From Flavimaricola sp. (GTDB lineage Bacteria > Pseudomonadota > Alphaproteobacteria > Rhodobacterales > Rhodobacteraceae), in assembly GCA_029255105.1 (NCBI GenBank), contig JAQWWH010000102.1, forward strand, positions 1-35,187: a stretch of DNA of 35,187 bases. The letters are read 5' to 3'. The first letter of the stretch is position 1; each line of letters starts with the position of its first letter. The notes beneath the pieces are model-generated. The model worked only from the letters and a program-made list of their open reading frames with translations. It was not told the DNA's origin and searched no databases. The position numbers and the translations under genes were made by a program. Below are positions 34,671 to 35,187 of the stretch, one piece after another.

Positions 34671-35187
34671 TGGCGCTCAGTCAAAGAAAAATTCACTACG
34701 CAGCTAGCCACGATCCCGGTTGCAAAATCAAAATAACACCCGCGAGCAATCAAGATCTTTAGCAAGGTACTGATGATTGGCGCTGGTGACAACTCCAACG
34801 ATGGCCGGAGTTTCCACCCAGCCGACTTTGGTACAAGTTGCAGGAAATGTAGGCACTCTAGACGTCGTGACGCGCGTGGCATTCTGGTAGGCTTCGGCCC
34901 AGACCGGGCATTCGCTATTCCGTCACGATGCGGCAGTGCAGCCCGCCGAACCGTCCGTTCGCTGCGTGGGCGAAGTCTGGGCGAATTCAAACCAACGACC
35001 TGCAAACAAGCTTCCTAGTGACCAGTAGCCAACGGACGGGGTTTGCTCAGTGTTCTCCAGAGCCAGAACAGCATCAGGGGTGCTGGCAGACTAATTCGAA
35101 CCAGTCTCAGCTGGGGCAGTCATGCTGTCCTTTAACCCGCGCAGATACCGCGCCATTCGTCGAGAGCGGCGGCGCGGTTTAGCTTGA
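34671..35187. other. Right-end region without a supportable gene
   Basis: About 515 bases up to the window edge. Open frames here are short, Arg/Cys-rich and without family features. I see no RNA gene or insertion-sequence end. Confidence 0.4.

Noticed and set aside
1..35187. CRISPR arrays, tRNA or rRNA genes
   Set aside because: No regularly spaced repeats and no tRNA or rRNA-like segments were seen on reading both strands; a dedicated scan was not possible.

Overview
The window reads as a chromosome segment of a marine-type alphaproteobacterium of the Rhodobacterales (Roseobacter group). This is inferred from the moderately high G+C, the protein families present (PrtD/HlyD type I secretion, 5-aminolevulinate synthase, MttB-like methyltransferase, H-type lectin domain) and the style of the genes. 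No rRNA or tRNA gene was seen.

Region 1 (1-20.3 kb) looks like one functional locus for a secreted haem peroxidase. A very long minus-strand gene runs from 5649 off the left edge. It encodes an animal-type haem peroxidase with RTX calcium-binding repeats and an alanine-rich coiled-coil block inserted in its N-terminal half. Upstream of it, also on the minus strand, is a compact type I secretion operon: ABC exporter (11014-9260), a membrane-anchored Pro/Thr/Glu-rich RTX protein (9263-7374) and an HlyD-type adaptor (7364-6033), closed by a strong terminator. On the plus strand follow a LuxR-type regulator with a degenerate receiver, a decayed histidine-kinase remnant and a CheY-like response regulator. 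Next come a minus-strand H-type lectin protein and a 5-aminolevulinate synthase (hemA) with an unusual Cys-rich N-terminus. A second, intact regulator set follows: LuxR paralogue, Cache-type histidine kinase and response regulator. The two LuxR paralogues have nearly identical DNA-binding domains. GGTCC/GGACC pentamers are strongly clustered in front of the peroxidase gene, the secretion operon (facing luxR1) and hemA. My reading is a regulon in which duplicated LuxR/His-Asp regulators coordinate haem synthesis, export and a secreted peroxidase. Related RTX haem peroxidases have been linked to extracellular Mn(II) oxidation and superoxide production in roseobacters and Aurantimonas, so that is one candidate role.

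Region 2 (20.3-26.4 kb) is accessory metabolism. A two-domain glycosyltransferase gene is interrupted by two frame changes, each at a homopolymer. An IS256-family transposase remnant follows. Then come two sugar/polyol ABC permeases without binding protein or ATPase, and a divergent alditol (xylitol)-oxidase-like flavoprotein.

Region 3 (26.5-35.2 kb) holds an AraC-type regulator, an alpha/beta-hydrolase gene with its core deleted, an isochorismatase-family hydrolase overlapping a small membrane protein, a MATE efflux protein overlapping a Glyoxalase_8-type protein, an MttB-like methyltransferase, and a lower-G+C alpha/beta-hydrolase-like protein. The right end (34.7-35.2 kb) shows no gene I can support.
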